Positions 1-6,772 are shown, counted from the stretch's first letter. The stretch: 7,696 bases of DNA from Victivallis vadensis (GCA_020718525.1 DYRX01000207.1:1-7696); one strand, 5' to 3'. Made by a program: numbers and translations. Notes: generated by a model not told the origin, from the sequence alone.

Positions 1-437
1 ATCTTGCATCTTTTGTCGCATCAGTTGCTTGGGGGCTTTATTCAAATTACAACATCAGTCTTTCGTGTGGGAAAAGCTCGATCAGCGTCGCTCCAATCTT
101 CATTTTATTCTCGGGAATTCTGATGGCTCTCATATCATTATCAGTGTCGGAAGAGGCACAATGGAGTTTGAAGACCTGCCTAGAATTGGCATATGCCTCA
201 ATATTTCCTAGCGCCGTCAGCTACACTCTCTGGGATATCGGCATGAGAAAAGGCAACTCGACGCTCATCGCCTCTGTATCCTATATCATCCCTCTTGCCT
301 CTACCGTCTTCATCTCGATTTTCCTGGGCGTGCCATTGTCAAGCAAAATATGGCTAGCCTGCGCCTCCGTCATTGCTGGCGCGGCAATATGCCTATTCTC
401 CATTTCCGAGCCTTTGCCTTCTCTCCGTGAAAAATGA
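1..437 (+). CDS. EamA/DMT-family membrane exporter, YddG-like (3' part only)
   Basis: This is the C-terminal part of a drug/metabolite transporter (EamA fold). Its reading frame is open from base 3 to the TGA at 435-437, giving 144 visible residues; the start lies outside the window. About five hydrophobic membrane segments can be seen, at roughly residues 1-20, 27-50, 62-83, 90-113 and 118-135, which matches the second EamA repeat plus part of the preceding helix. The opening motif ASVAWGLYSNYN and the later SYIIPLASTVFISIFLG resemble YddG-type aromatic amino acid or metabolite exporters of the inner membrane. The substrate cannot be read from the sequence. An internal ATG at base 123 is in the same frame but falls inside a membrane segment, so it is not a credible start. 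Family assignment is fairly sure; the YddG subgroup is tentative. Confidence 0.8.
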   Translation, partial: LASFVASVAWGLYSNYNISLSCGKSSISVAPIFILFSGILMALISLSVSEEAQWSLKTCLELAYASIFPSAVSYTLWDIGMRKGNSTLIASVSYIIPLASTVFISIFLGVPLSSKIWLACASVIAGAAICLFSISEPLPSLREK

Positions 438-502
438 AAATTTTGGGCTCTTCCGTCTTGATATTTTCCAATAATGCAATTCAATTCAAAGGAGTTTTTT
501 GC

Positions 503-550
503 ATGCCTTTATTTTTTGATAAATTTTCACTGGAATCGGAGAAGATATGA
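503..550 (+). CDS. 15-codon leader ORF coupled to the topoisomerase gene
   Basis: A short ORF, MPLFFDKFSLESEKI, starts with ATG 503-505. It is preceded by the near-ideal Shine-Dalgarno sequence AAAGGAG at 488-494, eight bases upstream. Its TGA (548-550) overlaps the ATG of the topoisomerase gene (547-549) as ATGA, the classic arrangement for translational coupling. The topoisomerase also has its own GGAG at 538-541. The peptide resembles no family I know, and no attenuator hairpin is obvious. It could be a real leader peptide that sets topoisomerase translation, or a chance ORF behind a strong ribosome site. Confidence 0.4.
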   Translation: MPLFFDKFSLESEKI

Positions 551-2349
551 GCGAAGACGGCAAGGCACATATTTACGACGAGAGCAAAGTAAAAACACTT
601 ACGCCTCTCGAACACATAAGAATGCGTTCCGGGATGTACATCGGAAGAATGGGCGATGGCTCCCATCCCGACGATGGAATATATGTCCTTCTCAAGGAGG
701 TCGTTGACAACGGGATTGACGAGTTCATTGTCGGCGCAGGCAAGAAAATAGAGATTAAAATTGAAGGCCGCGAGGTTTCAGTGCGCGACTATGGACGCGG
801 AATTCCACTTGGAAAACTCGTGGACTGCGTCTCGCAGATGAACACCGGTGCCAAGTTCAATTCGGATGTCTTCCAGTTTTCTGTCGGCCTGAATGGTGTA
901 GGGACAAAGGCGGTCAACGCCCTTTCCGAGGAGTTCGAGGTCATCTCACACCGCGAGGGAAAGCGCAAGAGGGCTGTTTTCAAGCTCGGGAAAATCCTCA
1001 AGGAAGATGACGGAAAAACACAGGAGCCGGACGGCACCTACGTCCGTTTTGTCCCTGATGAGAAGATGTTTCCAAAATTTCAGTATGACATAAGTTTTGT
1101 GGAGAAGCGCATCTGGCTCTACGCCTATCTGAACAGCGGTCTTTCGATATTTCTCAACGGGAAGAAGTTCTATTCCAGGAATGGGCTCAAAGACCTTGTT
1201 GACAACGAGCTTGGCGAAGACAAGATGTACGACGTAATTTATTGGCGGGACAAGACGATAGAGTTCGCTTTTTCGCATACGTCCAACTATGGCGAGAACT
1301 ACTATTCATTTGTGAACGGCCAGTACACAAACGACGGCGGCACCCATCTCTCCGCTTTCAAGGAGGGACTGCTCAAGGCTATCAATGAATTTTCCGGGAA
1401 GAATTATGAGGCGTCTGATGTGCGGAATGGGATAGTCGGCGCGGTCTCCATCAAGCTCAAGGATCCTATTTTCGAATCGCAGACCAAGAACAAGCTTGGG
1501 AATACCGACATCAGGGGCTGGATCGTGGGCGAGGTCAAGCAGGCGGTACTGAATTTTCTTCACCGCCATCAGAAGGAGGCGGATGTCATAATCGCGAAGA
1601 TCAATCTGAACGAGGAGCTTCGCAAAGACATTCAGGCCATCAAGAAGCAGTCGAAGGAGAAGGCCAAGAAGATGGCGCTCAAAATACCCAATCTCAAGGA
1701 CTGCAAATATCATGCCGGAGACAAAAAGGGCGAGAATTCAATGATATTTCTCACCGAGGGTCAGTCCGCCGCCGGTCCCATGACTCAGGCGCGGGATGTC
1801 TTCACCCAGGCGATTTTCTCACTCAGGGGAAAACCCGTCAACTGCCATGGCGAGAAATTCGAGCGCATCTACGATCACGAGGAGCTATACTACATCATGC
1901 AGGCGCTCAACATCGAGGACGAAATGGACAACCTCAGATATTCGAAGGTCATTCTCGCGACAGACGCCGACGTTGACGGGCTTCACATAAGAAATCTCAT
2001 GATTACATTTTTCCTCTCCTTCTTCGAGCAGTTGGTTCTTTCAGGGCATCTCTACGTTCTCGAGACTCCCCTTTTCAGGGTAAGGAACAAGCAGAAGACA
2101 CTCTATTGCTATGACGAGGACGAGAAAACGAGGGGGATTGCCGAGCTTGGTGGAAAAAATGTCGAGATAACACGATTCAAGGGGCTCGGTGAAATCAATC
2201 CTTCCGAATTCGGCCAGTTCATTGGAGCCGACATGAGGCTTGCACAAGTGAACGTCGAGCACATGAGGAACGTTCCACCAATGCTCGAGTTCTACATGGG
2301 CAAGAACACACCTGACAGACGCGACTACATAATGAAAAATCTGGTATGA
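547..2349 (+). CDS. Type IIA DNA topoisomerase ATPase/TOPRIM subunit (GyrB/ParE type, ParE-like)
   Basis: This is the ATP-hydrolysing subunit of a type IIA topoisomerase (600 residues). It would pair with a GyrA/ParC-type subunit to pass one duplex through another. The GHKL ATPase comes first: EVVDN at 51-55 (catalytic Glu51, Mg-binding Asn55), RDYGRGIP at 80-87 and GLNGVGTK at 114-121. The transducer loop has QTK at 312-314. The TOPRIM part has EGQSA at 404-408, DADVDG at 473-478 and FKGLGE at 544-549. The length fits ParE or a short GyrB without the enterobacterial insert. RDYGRGIP and GLNGVGTK recall ParE proteins of Bacteroidota and relatives. One oddity is EGQSA where EGDSA is usual; the catalytic Glu404 and the DxDxD acids are kept. 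The ATG at 547 has GGAG at 538-541. No parC/gyrA partner is in the window; the next gene is a glycosidase. Whether it is ParE, GyrB or a second paralogue is not resolved. Confidence 0.93.
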   Translation: MSEDGKAHIYDESKVKTLTPLEHIRMRSGMYIGRMGDGSHPDDGIYVLLKEVVDNGIDEFIVGAGKKIEIKIEGREVSVRDYGRGIPLGKLVDCVSQMNTGAKFNSDVFQFSVGLNGVGTKAVNALSEEFEVISHREGKRKRAVFKLGKILKEDDGKTQEPDGTYVRFVPDEKMFPKFQYDISFVEKRIWLYAYLNSGLSIFLNGKKFYSRNGLKDLVDNELGEDKMYDVIYWRDKTIEFAFSHTSNYGENYYSFVNGQYTNDGGTHLSAFKEGLLKAINEFSGKNYEASDVRNGIVGAVSIKLKDPIFESQTKNKLGNTDIRGWIVGEVKQAVLNFLHRHQKEADVIIAKINLNEELRKDIQAIKKQSKEKAKKMALKIPNLKDCKYHAGDKKGENSMIFLTEGQSAAGPMTQARDVFTQAIFSLRGKPVNCHGEKFERIYDHEELYYIMQALNIEDEMDNLRYSKVILATDADVDGLHIRNLMITFFLSFFEQLVLSGHLYVLETPLFRVRNKQKTLYCYDEDEKTRGIAELGGKNVEITRFKGLGEINPSEFGQFIGADMRLAQVNVEHMRNVPPMLEFYMGKNTPDRRDYIMKNLV

Positions 2350-2351
2350 GG
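2348..2351 (+). promoter_or_regulatory. Ribosome binding site that decides the GH78 start
   Basis: GAGG followed by AAATCC lies six bases before ATG 2358. The alternative in-frame ATG at 2346, which overlaps the topoisomerase stop as ATGA, has no Shine-Dalgarno sequence in front of it. This favours 2358, giving 806 residues rather than 810. Coupled re-initiation at 2346 remains possible. Confidence 0.5.
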
Positions 2352-2357
2352 AAATCC

Positions 2358-4778
2358 ATGACTGCCAAAGACACTGTTTCATCCCTCTCCACTGCGAAAT
2401 GGATTTGGTCGAAAGACCAGAATCCAAATAGCTACATTGCAGTGAAATTGTCAGTCAAATCGGATCTTCTTCTGGAGAACCCGCGCATTTTAATAGGGGC
2501 TACTGCAAAATACAAGCTCTATGTCAACAACGCCTTTGTCAATGCAGGTCCTGCGCCTTCAAGACCTCCATACGTGAAAGTTGACGAGCATGCTCTAGAC
2601 AAATTTGTGAGACCGGGGGACAACACAGTCCTGATACTTGCGCATCACGTGGGCTTTGACACCAAATATTCGAGCAATCAGCGCCCCGGAATAATTGCCT
2701 CCTTCGAGGCTTTGTCGAAGGGATTGCCGCTCTCCTTCCTGAGCGGTCCTGACTGGAAGATCGCCACTCTTGACGCCTGGTCTCCGGGCACGCCAAGGCG
2801 AAATTGGGCGATAGAAAATGTCGAGGAGCTGGATCTTAACAGGGATTCATTTGCGGTGCTTGCGGAAAACGCCTCCTGCGACTACTGGGCAGAGCATGCC
2901 CCTTCGAATTCGCAAATTTGGCAGACACCGGAAGCTTTTGAACGCCCGGAACTCATTCTCGGAAAAAGACTTGCTCCTCCGCTTTTCTGGAAGATCGAGG
3001 AACTGCGCATCCCCAGGCAGATATTCAGGGCGAATACGGAAATATACAACCTGCAGGATACGGCTGTCAGGCTGGACCACGAGCACGCCTGGCATGAAGA
3101 CGACGAGAGCTTCTACGAGATCGTCAAAAAAGGAGATGTTCAATTCGAGAGACGCCCTGGAGAGCCGGGCTATCTTTTCCTATATGACTTCAAAAGGATG
3201 CTGGCTGGAGATCCTGCCGCATGGATATGGGTTGAAGATCCCTGCACTTTGGATTTTGCAATGGCTGAGGATCTCAGAGCGGACGGCCGCCCAATAGTCT
3301 GGAGAAACGGAGGTCTCTACTTTGCCCGCTACCGCCTCCGCCCCGGAATTAACCGCATAAGATTCTACCATTTCAACGGTTACAGATTTTTGTATCTCTC
3401 CTTCAAGGACGCAGTTGGACGGGTCGTGATTGAAAAGGTCGTCTCCCACAGTTCCAGCGGCGCAGTCCCCCTCCGCGACGAGTTCGCATCCAACGACAGG
3501 GAGGCTGAATCCCTCTACCGGATCTCCAGAAGAAGCCTGCGTCTCTGCGCCCAGGCCTCCCTCTACGACTGCAACACCCGCGAGCAGGGAACCTATTGGG
3601 GAGATTCTCTCTGGGTCGCTGACAGTCTCGGACACATGAGCGGCGACTTTTCATTCATGAAGAGGCTTTGCGAATCCATTCCGGAAGAATTCGAAAGCAA
3701 AGGCCCTCTTCTGCCAGCAAGCCTTTATGGCATGGGCGGTCCCCTTTTAGACTACTGCCTTGTGCCTCCGGAGATTCTGCGGAGATACTGCCGCTACACT
3801 GGCGACACGTCCCTCCTCGAACGCGCATTGCCTGCCATCGAGGGGACTGTCTCAAAATTCAAATCCTTCCGCGCTTCCGCCGATGGACTGATCCATGTCT
3901 CGAAAATAAAAGACGAGCTTGGTGAGAACGCAGGACTCCTTTTCCTGGACCATTCCGGCATCGGCTGGCATCCGATGACGACTCTCCCGATTGACAGAAG
4001 AGACCCCAGCGCCGGACTCAATTTGTTCTATCTTCAGGCAGTCATGGCTCTTGCCGAGCTCAGAACCATATCAGGATATGATGCGCAAGCCCTTGATGCA
4101 GAGGCTGATGAGCTTAAATTTCTGATAAGGAAGCGTTTCCTCGTTCCGGCGAAGGGACTCCTTGCGGATTCGGCAGTCACGAATCCTGACCCCCAATATT
4201 TTTCGCAGATAGTCAATTCTCTTGCAATCATGCTGGGCGTCCTCGAAGCGGCTGAAATACCACACGCATTGAAGACGATCCTGGATATCGGCCGCAATCC
4301 CTGGATTTCCCAGGGAACTCCATACAGCTATTTCTTCCTGGCTGAAGCCTCCGCCATCGCAGGAAAAGCCTCAGAGTCAGTTTCCATGTTCTCCAAAGCT
4401 TATGCAAAGATGATTTCACGGGGAGCGACTACTAGCTGGGAATCTTGGAACGCCGACAATCATGACTCCAGAAACCATGCCTGGAGCGCTGCATTCCCCT
4501 ATCTGGTCAGACGCGCCGTAATGGGACTTTCCCCTCTTTCGCCGGGATATTCAGAAGTCCTGCTCAAGCCAGATTTCGAAGCCTTCGACTCTGTCCGTGC
4601 GAAATTCGCAATTCCCCAGGGATGCATTGAAGTCGAATGGTGTCTATTTGAGCCCGAGATTCTTGAGCTGAAGATATCAGCGCCTCCGTCTGTAAAAATG
4701 AGCCTTGGGCTTCCCGGCGGAGAGCTTGTCGAATTTACAAGCTCCTGGAAGGGAAAGACTTGCCGCTCAATAAGATAG
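2358..4778 (+). CDS. GH78 alpha-L-rhamnosidase-like glycoside hydrolase
   Basis: This is a predicted retained (no signal peptide) glycosidase of about 806 residues, similar to GH78 enzymes that release terminal L-rhamnose from glycans or glycosides with inversion. Residues are numbered from the alternative Met at 2346. N-terminal beta domains start at the typical AKWIW motif (17-21). The (alpha/alpha)6 barrel spans about 385-725. The motif DCNTREQGTYWGD at 408-420 has the GH78 pattern D-x4-E-x6-D (Asp408, Glu413, Asp420). The later TTSWESW at 695-701 supplies the expected general base Glu699, followed by NHAWSAA at 710-716 and the PGYSEVLLKP-type C-terminal beta domain. All four acidic positions used by characterised GH78 enzymes are present, so it should be active. 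True substrate specificity is unknown, because GH78 members vary. It directly follows the topoisomerase gene and precedes a YhcH-family gene, which supports an intracellular sugar-processing role. Confidence 0.88.
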   Translation: MTAKDTVSSLSTAKWIWSKDQNPNSYIAVKLSVKSDLLLENPRILIGATAKYKLYVNNAFVNAGPAPSRPPYVKVDEHALDKFVRPGDNTVLILAHHVGFDTKYSSNQRPGIIASFEALSKGLPLSFLSGPDWKIATLDAWSPGTPRRNWAIENVEELDLNRDSFAVLAENASCDYWAEHAPSNSQIWQTPEAFERPELILGKRLAPPLFWKIEELRIPRQIFRANTEIYNLQDTAVRLDHEHAWHEDDESFYEIVKKGDVQFERRPGEPGYLFLYDFKRMLAGDPAAWIWVEDPCTLDFAMAEDLRADGRPIVWRNGGLYFARYRLRPGINRIRFYHFNGYRFLYLSFKDAVGRVVIEKVVSHSSSGAVPLRDEFASNDREAESLYRISRRSLRLCAQASLYDCNTREQGTYWGDSLWVADSLGHMSGDFSFMKRLCESIPEEFESKGPLLPASLYGMGGPLLDYCLVPPEILRRYCRYTGDTSLLERALPAIEGTVSKFKSFRASADGLIHVSKIKDELGENAGLLFLDHSGIGWHPMTTLPIDRRDPSAGLNLFYLQAVMALAELRTISGYDAQALDAEADELKFLIRKRFLVPAKGLLADSAVTNPDPQYFSQIVNSLAIMLGVLEAAEIPHALKTILDIGRNPWISQGTPYSYFFLAEASAIAGKASESVSMFSKAYAKMISRGATTSWESWNADNHDSRNHAWSAAFPYLVRRAVMGLSPLSPGYSEVLLKPDFEAFDSVRAKFAIPQGCIEVEWCLFEPEILELKISAPPSVKMSLGLPGGELVEFTSSWKGKTCRSIR

Positions 4779-4821
4779 ACACATTTTATCATGGGGCTGA
4801 AACTTATTAGAAAGGAAAAAT

Positions 4822-5286
4822 ATGATCTGCGATTCAATTGTAAACCGATGCCTTTACTATTCCCTCTCGCCTAAGATCGCCGACGCCTTCATCTTCTACG
4901 AAAACGAGATAATGGGGAAAAATCTTCAGGATGGAAAATATCACGCATCAGGCGGCGGAATCTACGCCAGCGTTCAGACCTACAATACCAAGTCCGTTTC
5001 CGATTCGTTCATAGAATCCCATCGCGCCTATGCCGACATACAAATCCTCGACTCAGGAACCGAACTCGTCGGATTCGCGCAGACAGTCAACTGCAGTCCC
5101 ATCGGCATATTCGACACTGAAAAAGATCTTCAGAAATATGATGGAAAGCTCGATTTTATAAGCCTTTTTCCTGGAATATTTCTCATTTTTTTCCCCCATG
5201 ACGCGCACATGCCGGGAATTTCCCATCCCAGCGCAAAAGATGCTTTCGTGAAGAAAATAGTAATAAAAGTCCCCCTTGCACCATGA
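4822..5286 (+). CDS. YhcH/YjgK/YiaL-family protein (EbgC/NanQ/TabA-like, DUF386)
   Basis: This is a 154-residue protein of the YhcH/YjgK/YiaL family, small cupin-like beta-sandwich proteins. The family includes EbgC, the small subunit of evolved beta-galactosidase; NanQ, linked to sialic acid anomer conversion; and TabA, linked to biofilm control. Diagnostic motifs are ESHRAYADIQ at 65-74, GTELVGFA at 79-86, and FFPHDAHMPG at 123-132 followed by VKKIVIKV at 143-150. His67, Asp72, His126 and His129 are likely metal or substrate ligands by analogy with the family. Length is normal. The ATG has AAAGGA at 4811-4816. It lies 43 bases after the rhamnosidase-like gene and overlaps the next gene by ATGA, so all three are probably co-transcribed. 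A role in handling the anomeric form of a released sugar is a reasonable inference from context, not proven. Family assignment is firm. Confidence 0.9.
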   Translation: MICDSIVNRCLYYSLSPKIADAFIFYENEIMGKNLQDGKYHASGGGIYASVQTYNTKSVSDSFIESHRAYADIQILDSGTELVGFAQTVNCSPIGIFDTEKDLQKYDGKLDFISLFPGIFLIFFPHDAHMPGISHPSAKDAFVKKIVIKVPLAP

Positions 5287-5852
5287 TAGGTCCTACGAGA
5301 AAACAATTGGAGATAATGCGTTTCATCGAGGATTTCCTCCTTGGAAATGGCATTCCTCCGAGCATACGCGACATAGCGGAGAATTTCAAGATCAGCGATC
5401 CGACAGCCTTCGAGCACCTGAATGCACTACAGAAAAAGGGGCTCATTTCCCGCAGTTCCAAGGCGAGAAGCATAACAATAAACGTCGGAAATCTGAGCAG
5501 AAAAAGCCGGCCAAGGATCGTTTTCGCCCCTCTGCTTGCATCCGATCTGGGAAGATCCCAGCAAAAAGATGAGCGGGTAATTCCCCTGGATGCCGAGTAT
5601 TTCGGACTTGCAAACGACTACAATGTCGTCTGCGTCCAGGCACCAGACTCCTCTCTTGAGAAGTTCGGAATATCCAAGGGGGACCTGATAATTCTGCGCC
5701 CCTTAACAGCCGAGGGCGCTTCTGCTCACGTATTGACAAGGGACTCGAATGGAAAACTCTCCCTGAAAAAACATGGCGACAGCCAGCCCGGAGGGGCAAT
5801 CATAGGAATCCCATGCGGTCTGCTAAGACGAGGCACCCTGAAAATATCTTGA
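5283..5852 (+). CDS. LexA-like transcriptional regulator with an altered S24 self-cleavage domain
   Basis: This is a 189-residue protein with the two-part layout of LexA. The N-terminal winged helix spans about 5-65: TRKQLEIMRFIEDFL, then GIPPSIRDIAENFKISDPTAFEHLNALQ-type HTH and KKGLI, all close to LexA. The C-terminal half (about 80-189) looks like a compact S24 domain, with a GISKGDLIIL segment at 129-138 and a GIPCGLLRRG end. The residues for self-cleavage are unusual. The usual Ala-Gly site aligns with Ala86-Ser87. The GDSM box is replaced by APDSSL, leaving Ser123 or Ser124 as nucleophile. Lys162 in LSLKKH can serve as the general base. About 25 residues of the usual C-terminal domain between this Lys and the final strand are missing. 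The start overlaps the upstream stop as ATGA and lacks a Shine-Dalgarno sequence, so translation is probably coupled. It may be a diverged SOS repressor or a regulator of its own operon that no longer cleaves. Confidence 0.8.
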   Translation: MIGPTRKQLEIMRFIEDFLLGNGIPPSIRDIAENFKISDPTAFEHLNALQKKGLISRSSKARSITINVGNLSRKSRPRIVFAPLLASDLGRSQQKDERVIPLDAEYFGLANDYNVVCVQAPDSSLEKFGISKGDLIILRPLTAEGASAHVLTRDSNGKLSLKKHGDSQPGGAIIGIPCGLLRRGTLKIS

Positions 5853-6003
5853 GCTTTATATCGCACGAAGACACAAAGCACACGAAGAGCAGAATATAGT
5901 TCTCCACCTTGAAACTTGCCCATTGTTTTTCATAGGTAAAAAACAAACTGTTCGAACACGGACAGACTGGAGACCGCTCTGCAAACAGTGTTCTCTCAAT
6001 TCG
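5853..6003. other. Intergenic region after the operon, no gene seen
   Basis: These 151 bases hold the CACRAAG repeat described separately and the small palindrome TGTTCGAACA (5949-5958). GAACAC at 5954-5959 can pair with GTGTTC at 5988-5993. I see no convincing rho-independent terminator for the plus-strand operon and no coding signal on either strand. Confidence 0.5.
5864..5887 (+). repeat. CACRAAG intergenic repeat, copy 1
   Basis: Three CACRAAG units start at 5864, 5872 and 5881 and are preceded by TCG. This type of low-complexity intergenic repeat is familiar from PVC-group and some other bacterial genomes. A second copy in the same orientation, also preceded by TCG, lies at 7561-7583. 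The two bracket the decayed minus-strand block. Function is unknown. Confidence 0.65.
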
Positions 6004-6295
6004 TCAAATTCGAATAATTCGTTGACAAACCACCAACACCAGTTCTTCGGGGGTGACTCTTCCTATTTTGTTTTTAAGTCTTTGCACTGAAAGAGTTCGA
6101 ATCTGGGTGATTTTAGCCCAAGATATTTTAGGGAGATTACTTCCGCCCAATTCTAGAGTTAGAGGAACCGGCACCTTGAGGTTGGCTGGTAAGAGCTATC
6201 GCGATAACCGTGCCTGAGCGTTCATTGAATACATCTTTGCTCAGAACCAAAACCGGACGCAAGCCAGGTCGGAATTTGCTTCCATCCATGGACAT
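6004..6295 (-). pseudogene. PemK/MazF-type toxin gene, frameshifted
   Basis: Two overlapping minus-strand frames together match a PemK/MazF-family mRNA endonuclease. The first runs from ATG 6295 to a TAA at 6139-6137 and encodes KFRPGLRPVLVLSKDVFN and then GTVIAIALTSQPQ. The second, ending at TGA 6006-6004, encodes PLTLELGGSNLPKISWAKIT, followed by QIRTLSVQRL, IGRVTPEELV and the C-terminus. The RP-VLVLS, ALTSQPQ, W-KI-QIRTLS and RL...IG blocks occur in family order. The frame changes between the Q-P-Q-G codons and PLTLEL, at about 6160-6175; two missing bases would explain it. The N-terminal RGD-type strand is not clear, and an in-frame TGA lies a few codons upstream of the ATG, so the 5' end may also be damaged. 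It lies downstream of the antitoxin gene in the same direction, as in a toxin-antitoxin operon. The toxin is probably inactive unless the break is a sequence error. Confidence 0.68.
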
Positions 6296-6445
6296 CCCTC
6301 GGCACCGCCTTCAGGAAGCTTTCTTAGTCTACAAAATCCCTGCTATGTAAAGATTAGCTGAACGATCCAATTCAGTGAATATTTACTTCGCTATCATTTC
6401 CCACTGACGGGTATGAAAGGGACTTGCACCCTCTTGTTCGTCTGT
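6296..6445. other. Gap between antitoxin and broken toxin with small hairpins
   Basis: Toxin and antitoxin genes usually abut, but here 150 bases separate them. On the minus strand the gap has GAGGG-TGCAAGT-CCCTT (hairpin centred on 6418-6432) and a near-palindrome ATTCAGTGAAT further on. No ORF or recognisable gene is visible. The hairpin has the size of a tRNA T-arm but there is no tRNA around it. It could be a remnant of an inserted structured element. Confidence 0.35.
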
Positions 6446-6664
6446 TTATGAAGCCCACTTCAAGTCCAGTTTCTTGTGGCGAAGTGCGCAGTCTCTCAGG
6501 TAGAGGTTGATAAGGCTCTCATAGGGAATACCAAGTTCTTCCGACAAAGATTTGAAGTATTTGATTGTCGGCTTGTCAATCTGCATGGTAATCTGCTGTT
6601 TCAAGTGTTTGGCATAGGGGTTTTTAATCCCTTCCATCTTGCTGAAATCATAGTGTTTTCTCAT
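6446..6664 (-). CDS. BrnA/CopG-like ribbon-helix-helix antitoxin
   Basis: This is a 72-residue basic protein beginning MRKHYDFSKMEG. Then come KNPYAKHLKQQITMQID (beta-strand of a ribbon-helix-helix fold, about 24-30) and helices containing YFKSLSEELGIPYESLIN and LYLRDCALRHKKL. This layout (YDFSK, NPYAK-LK-QIT, IPY-LINLYLRDCA) is that of BrnA/CopG-like antitoxins, small DNA-binding proteins that neutralise a toxin and repress their own operon. Length is normal and the frame is intact. The start ATG (6664-6662) has only a weak purine stretch (GTTGAG) upstream. Downstream, same strand, is the frameshifted PemK/MazF-type toxin, which may have been its partner. BrnA relatives are best known with BrnT toxins, so the pairing is an inference. 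With its toxin broken it may be an orphan antitoxin. Confidence 0.8.
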   Translation of the reverse strand: MRKHYDFSKMEGIKNPYAKHLKQQITMQIDKPTIKYFKSLSEELGIPYESLINLYLRDCALRHKKLDLKWAS

Positions 6665-6665
6665 A

Positions 6666-6766
6666 ACTCAACTAAGCAGTACCACCAACCGAATCGTTTC
6701 ATTTTTTTATTTCGGTCAAGTTCAGATACCGACTTTATGTCGGTTAGCTGAAGCGACTGGTTCGCC
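6666..6766. repeat. Imperfect ~100-base inverted repeat, possibly an integron attC-like site
   Basis: Between the GIY-YIG and antitoxin genes lies a structured, non-coding stretch. On the plus strand it starts ACTCAAC (6666-6672, fitting the attC core RYYYAAC). Then come CAGT (6677-6680) and AACCGA (6687-6692), which pair with TCGGTT (6740-6745) and ACTG (6756-6759), followed by GGTTCGCC. Inside it are a perfect hairpin, ACCGAC-TTTAT-GTCGGT (6728-6744), and a second possible pairing, ACCGAA with TTCGGT across a T-rich loop. Size and position between two small cargo genes fit a cassette recombination site. The far core (GTTCGCC) does not fit GTTRRRY, and no integrase is in the window. It could equally be a terminator or another interspersed element. 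Confidence 0.35.
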
Positions 6767-6772
6767 TTTTCT

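Noticed and set aside
438..500. Promoter for the topoisomerase operon (TTGATA near 460)
   Set aside because: The hexamer at 17-base spacing (TCAATT) matches the -10 consensus poorly, so no promoter can be supported.
3403..3654. Long minus-strand ORFs opposite the GH78 gene
   Set aside because: They are opposite a well-supported gene with intact motifs, have arginine- and glycine-rich unnatural composition and no recognisable domain.
5949..5958. Palindrome TGTTCGAACA as a LexA operator
   Set aside because: It resembles TGTTC/GAACA half-sites reported for LexA in Verrucomicrobia, but the half-sites abut with no spacer, it lies downstream of the lexA-like gene, and no gene start is nearby on either strand.
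6417..6433. tRNA gene suggested by a T-arm-like hairpin
   Set aside because: Only the T-arm geometry is met; T55 is replaced by G, and no acceptor, D-arm or anticodon arm can be folded around it.
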